A stretch of 22,500 bases of DNA from contig JAWQFJ010016694.1 in the NCBI GenBank assembly GCA_034096865.1, forward strand, positions 7,501 to 30,000. The letters are read 5' to 3'. Both the position numbers and the translations under genes were made by a program. Source of the DNA: Theodoxus fluviatilis (taxonomy: Eukaryota > Mollusca > Gastropoda > Cycloneritida > Neritidae). Position 1 is the first letter of the stretch. Each line of letters opens with the position of its first letter. Positions 19,360 through 22,500 of the stretch are shown here, one piece after another. The notes below the pieces were generated by a model. It was given only the letters and a program-made list of their open reading frames with translations. It searched no databases and was not told the DNA's origin.

Positions 19360-19401
19360 CATTACCACATTTTTCATACTTCAGATCACTTCCACCCTTG
19401 A

Positions 19402-19835
19402 TTCTTATAAACTGGAGTCATCCCAACACTCATCCAGCATATATGATGTCGTAAAGTCAAATTTTCGTCCACACGTCCCCAAACCGAACGGTTTCTTCTG
19501 TCTCCTTGACTGACCAGCTCCATTGTCTTCATACGACTTTTGCAGTTTGAGATAATCTTTGAATGGTCATTGTAAATGATCCTTGTATACCATTTGATAG
19601 GATCATTTATACTCATTTGTTGATATCGTTTTTGAAATAAGCAAAGTTTTATTCTTATATGCATATATTAACATTGTATTATTATTATTAATACTGTTTG
19701 TATTTGTATTCATTACTGTGTCTATTTGCGCTTTGGTATTTGTATATCAAGTATCTGTTTATATCTATATATTTACTCGCACTCATTGACGTGATTATTT
19801 TCTTTACGTTTCTTGTATCTTTCCTGCCTTTCATA
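19402..19835 (+). other. LINE spacer between ORF1 and ORF2
   Basis: About 430 AT-rich bases with no recognisable domain. The upstream ATG at 19698 is in frame with ORF2 but would add a hydrophobic, composition-driven leader. The first ATG at a sensible place before the endonuclease is at 19836. Confidence 0.6.
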
Positions 19836-20864
19836 ATGCAGTCTGGTATATCACTAGGCCACCTAAACGTGTATCATCTTCCGAACAAAGTCACAGACAT
19901 ATGTGCTCTTTTACACCAATATGATTGCTATGTTTTTGGTCTATCAGAAACAAGACTCAAACCCTACATCCCTGACACATCAGTAGAAATTAGTGGATAT
20001 AACATCATCCGAAAAGACGCTAAAAGCGAAGGCCAAGCTGGTATAGCAGTATACATTCACCATTCCATTCATGGGAATATTTCTCGCCGTACGGATCTTG
20101 AATCTTCGCAGATAGAGTGTTTATAGCTAGAAATGAAGCCTCCAAAAGAATCTTCAATCCTTATCGACTATCTCTACAGAAACCCTGCTTCCACCTCCAC
20201 ATAGTGTGAAGCTTTCAATGCAATGATGGACACAGTAACCCAATCCAACAAAAAAATATTCCTAATGGGAGATTTCAACATCGATTTGTTCACACCCCAG
20301 CATATATGGGAATCTACCATCTCGTTATTCGGACTCAAACAAGTGGTCAACATAGCCACAATAGTGTCCCATGACTCATCCTCTCTCATAGACCATATAT
20401 ACACAAACACTGAAAACCTATTGACAAGTATACAGGTACCTAAATTAGGGATAAGTGATCACTTTCCCACACTATGCTCCCTCTTCTCTCAAGTCAAAAG
20501 AAGTCCAAAGAGAACGCACACTACTATTCACTATCGATCCTTTAAACATGTTGATGTTGATTCATTCCTTGACAATTTAAAACAAATGCCATTTCATGAT
20601 GTCCTCAACTATTCTGACCCTGACATGGCTCTTTTTTTCTGGTATGACCCATTTCTCCAAACTGTAGAAAGACACGCTCCTATGAAACGGAAGAGAGTCA
20701 AGCATTTAAAACTCCCACCTTGGCTTACCAACGAAATCATGCAGGCTATGAAAATGAGAGATAGACTGAAAAAAATGAATGATATCCCGGCTTACAAGAA
20801 GCAAAGAAACCGCGTCAAGACTCTGGTTCGAAATGCCAAAAAAAATCTCGTTTTGAAAGGCTAA
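19836..20864 (+). pseudogene. LINE ORF2, N-terminal endonuclease part, with two internal TAG codons
   Basis: The endonuclease/exonuclease/phosphatase fold is readable in one frame: GHLN (19857-19868), LSETR with the metal-binding Glu (19947-19949), GDFNID (20268-20285), LIDHIY, and ISDHFP with the catalytic His (20460-20462). In LINEs this domain nicks the target DNA to prime reverse transcription. TAG codons at 20124-20126 and 20202-20204 interrupt it without any frame change. The frame ends at 20862-20864 because an A run has lost one base. All catalytic-site residues that I can place are present, so decay is by nonsense and frameshift changes and not by active-site loss. Confidence 0.85.
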
Positions 20865-22213
20865 TTGAAAACGGCAATGACACATCAATGTTATGGCGCG
20901 GAATTAATACCTTCATAAGAACTTCCAAAACAGTCTGCAACATACCTCCATCTATAAATGCTGAACAATTCAACGAACACTTCACGACAATAGCTGACAA
21001 AATCCATGCAAAATCGACCAAACACACTCCCGGTCTATCAGGGGATATTGTTCAAAGTATTGAGGATTTCTGTAATGAAAGACTTTCTCATGATGCTGCA
21101 TTCCATATTCCTACTGTCACCTCACATGAGGTGATGCAATGCATCTTTCAACTTCCAAACAAACGATCTGCGGACCTCGATGGCACCAGTTCTCTTTTAC
21201 TAAAAATTTCGCTGCCCCCCATACTGCCTTCATTGACACACATTTATAATTTGTGTATAAGAAACAGTATCTTTCGGTCTCGTCTTCAGCAGGCCAAGGT
21301 CATTCCACTGCCTAAATCTAAGACTGCTTCAGTACCCGATGATTACCGTCCCATCTCAATTTTGCCTCTTATCTCCAAACCACTAGAAAGACACGTTCAC
21401 AAACATCTTTTCTCGTATCTTGACCAATTTGACTTATATCAATTGCAATCCGGCTTTCGATCCCATCACTCCTACCAAACTGCTTTATCCCTCCTGGTGA
21501 ACGACTGGCTATCAGCCATAAACAACCGCGAACTGTCTGGTACCATCTTCTTGGACCTGAAAAAGGCATTTGACCTAGTTGACTACGAAATTCTCCTTGA
21601 TAAACTCTCGATATACTTGAAAAATCCAACATCAGTCTCCTTTTTCCGATCATACTTGACACATAGAAGCCAATGTGTCTATGGCTTGTATTCCTCGAGA
21701 CGAATCGTAAAGTCAGGGGTTCCACAAGGCTCAATTTTAGGTCCACTGCTCTTCAGCTTGTATATCAATGATCTACCATTGAGTATATCAAATGAAAGTA
21801 TCAAATGCATTAGGTTTGCAGATGACACCATTATCAGCGTAAGCGACAGAAGCATAAATTCCATCCAATGCGCGCTGAACGTTACCCTTGATGATTTACA
21901 AAAATGGTGTTCATCAAATAGAATGGTTATAAACCCCTCAAAAACCAAGTGCATGATCCTAACTACAAGACAAAAACGTCAACGACAACCCTTAACCATC
22001 AACCTTATGCTAGAAAATGAAATCATTGAGCAAGTCTCAGAACACAGAGTGGTAGGCATAATTGTTGATGAACAACTAACTTGGGAACAACTTGTCAATT
22101 CTTTATGCAAAACTATTGCTAAGAACATTTTCCCGCTCTCTAAACTGAGGCAGTTTGTCAACACCGATGCATGCGCAATGTTTTTTTCACGCACACATAA
22201 ATTCCCATATTAA
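20846..22213 (+). pseudogene. LINE ORF2, reverse transcriptase part
   Basis: After the frameshift the protein continues as RFERLIENGND and runs open to the TAA at 22211-22213. Reverse-transcriptase blocks appear in order: the finger motif YRPISILPLISKPLER (from 21343), motif A FLDLKKAFD (21548-21574), motif B SGVPQGSILGPLLF (about 21714-21755), motif C FADDT (21815-21829, with both catalytic Asp), then WCSSNRMVINPSKTK of the thumb side. In a working element it copies element RNA at the nicked target. This block is undamaged. A +1 T in the T run at 22181-22187 throws the frame shortly before its end. Confidence 0.92.
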
Positions 22214-22500
22214 TTTTGCATCTGTTATATGGGATGGCTCCATGGGAGTGCACTTGAACAAGATTAAATCACTGTACAGACGAGCTGCCAAGCTTATTAT
22301 TTCCGACTTAACATTGTCTACGGATGAACAGAGAAAAAATCTTGGCTTACTACCCTTCCAAAAACACCTCGTCCTCAATAAATGCATCCTTATGCACAAA
22401 ATTAGCACCGAAGTATCTTACTGATCTCTTCATTCGTCCCCAAACAAGCCATTCACTATCTCGAACACTCTCATTCTACCACAACCTAGAGTAGACATTT
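22188..22500 (+). pseudogene. LINE ORF2, C-terminal part, frameshifted remnants
   Basis: After the extra T the homology-like frame continues as HAHINSHINFASVIWDG and later KIKSLYRRAAKLII, as in the C-terminal region of CR1/L2/Jockey-type ORF2. It meets TGA at 22422-22424. The expected continuation (APKYLTDLFIRP) is in the next frame from about 22405, and the late LILPQPRVDI returns to the earlier frame near 22470. At least two further compensating indels therefore lie in the last 100 bases. The window ends inside this part. Confidence 0.65.

Larger units (their letters stand above)
18250..19401 (+). pseudogene. LINE ORF1, SGNH-hydrolase-like, with two in-frame stops
   Basis: One frame is open from 18250 to the stop at 19399-19401 except for TAA at 18619-18621 and TGA at 18883-18885. 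The first 120 codons look like the C-terminal half of the SGNH/GDSL-type domain found in ORF1 of some LINEs: a VSFLVSGNET strand, a fP-x-A-x-I strand followed by LPF, RCNAAM, then IDGN-stop-LTNDSNIRLAKVIK. The stop falls where the family's D-x-x-H motif would have its histidine. The second part is a Pro/His/Ser-rich tail that contains five in-frame copies of an 8-residue repeat and then a run of Tyr-Ile encoded by an AT microsatellite. In vivo ORF1 proteins of this kind bind element RNA or membranes; this copy is dead. Confidence 0.6.
18250..22500 (+). mobile_element. Degenerate non-LTR retrotransposon (LINE, CR1/L2/Jockey-like), 5'-truncated, running off the window
   Basis: Two ORFs lie in plus orientation: ORF1 (about 18250-19401) with an SGNH-hydrolase-like part, and ORF2 (19836 onward) with an apurinic-type endonuclease followed by reverse transcriptase. 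Both are broken. The arrangement and the motifs (GHLN at the start, SETR, GDFNID, SDH, GVPQGSILGPLLF, FADDT) are those of CR1/L2/Jockey-type LINEs. The exact clade needs a tree. The 5' end appears truncated next to a CT microsatellite. The 3' end is beyond the window, so the tail and target duplication are not visible. Confidence 0.88.

Noticed and set aside
18560..19513. 317-codon ORF starting at 18560
   Set aside because: It is in another frame from the ORF1 domain reading. The frame shared by 18250-18618 and the tail up to 19401 has better domain-like content, so this one is taken as a shadow frame kept open by the 24-bp and AT repeats.

Overview
The window looks like animal nuclear DNA, most likely from a lophotrochozoan such as a gastropod mollusc (inference). 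Protein-coding information is confined to short exons bounded by AG/GT splice sites. These are separated by long introns packed with GT, GA, CTGT, CATC and GAT microsatellites, minisatellites, inverted-repeat DNA elements and a decayed non-LTR retrotransposon. I see no operons, bacterial signals, rRNA, tRNA or CRISPR.

The main content is one plus-strand gene that long-ORF scanning misses, because its exons are only 26-141 nt. I read two EGF-like exons (193-300, 898-1008), a linker exon (2015-2067, 3' end uncertain), then A (2703-2797), B (6035-6175) and C (7158-7204). A second linker (8904-8929) follows, then a second A (9540-9649), B (10560-10685) and C (17898-17950). With that linker ending every junction is phase-compatible: 1-1, 1-1, then [1-0, 0-2, 2-2, 2-1] twice. 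The protein would be extracellular: two six-cysteine EGF-like modules followed by two copies of a module of about 95 residues that is rich in paired cysteines. I cannot put a family name to that module. It resembles a small beta-sandwich ending in a Cys-x-Tyr strand. The gene appears to start before the window and may continue after it.

Intron contents by region are as follows. 301-897 holds a GAT repeat and a G-run tract. 1009-2702 is mostly unique. 2798-6034 holds inverted-repeat elements, including a clear 897-bp element with 181-bp terminal inverted repeats and a 9-bp target duplication. 6176-7157 holds a GT repeat and a related inverted-repeat end. 7205-8903 holds about 25 copies of a 42-bp minisatellite with a 210-bp higher-order duplication. 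8930-9539 has small tandem repeats. 9650-10559 has GT, GA and GGAC repeats. The 7.2-kb intron 10686-17897 holds GT tracts, a possible SINE fragment, diverged 170-bp repeats, an AT-rich part with octamer motifs, and almost 1 kb of compound GT/CTGT/CT repeat.

From about 18250 to the window end lies a degenerate plus-strand LINE of the CR1/L2/Jockey-like kind. ORF1 carries an SGNH-hydrolase-like region and contains two stops. ORF2 carries an endonuclease and a reverse transcriptase and is broken by two TAG codons and by single-base frameshifts in homopolymers. The gene and the LINE look unrelated in function; the LINE appears to be inserted in, or just after, the last visible intron.
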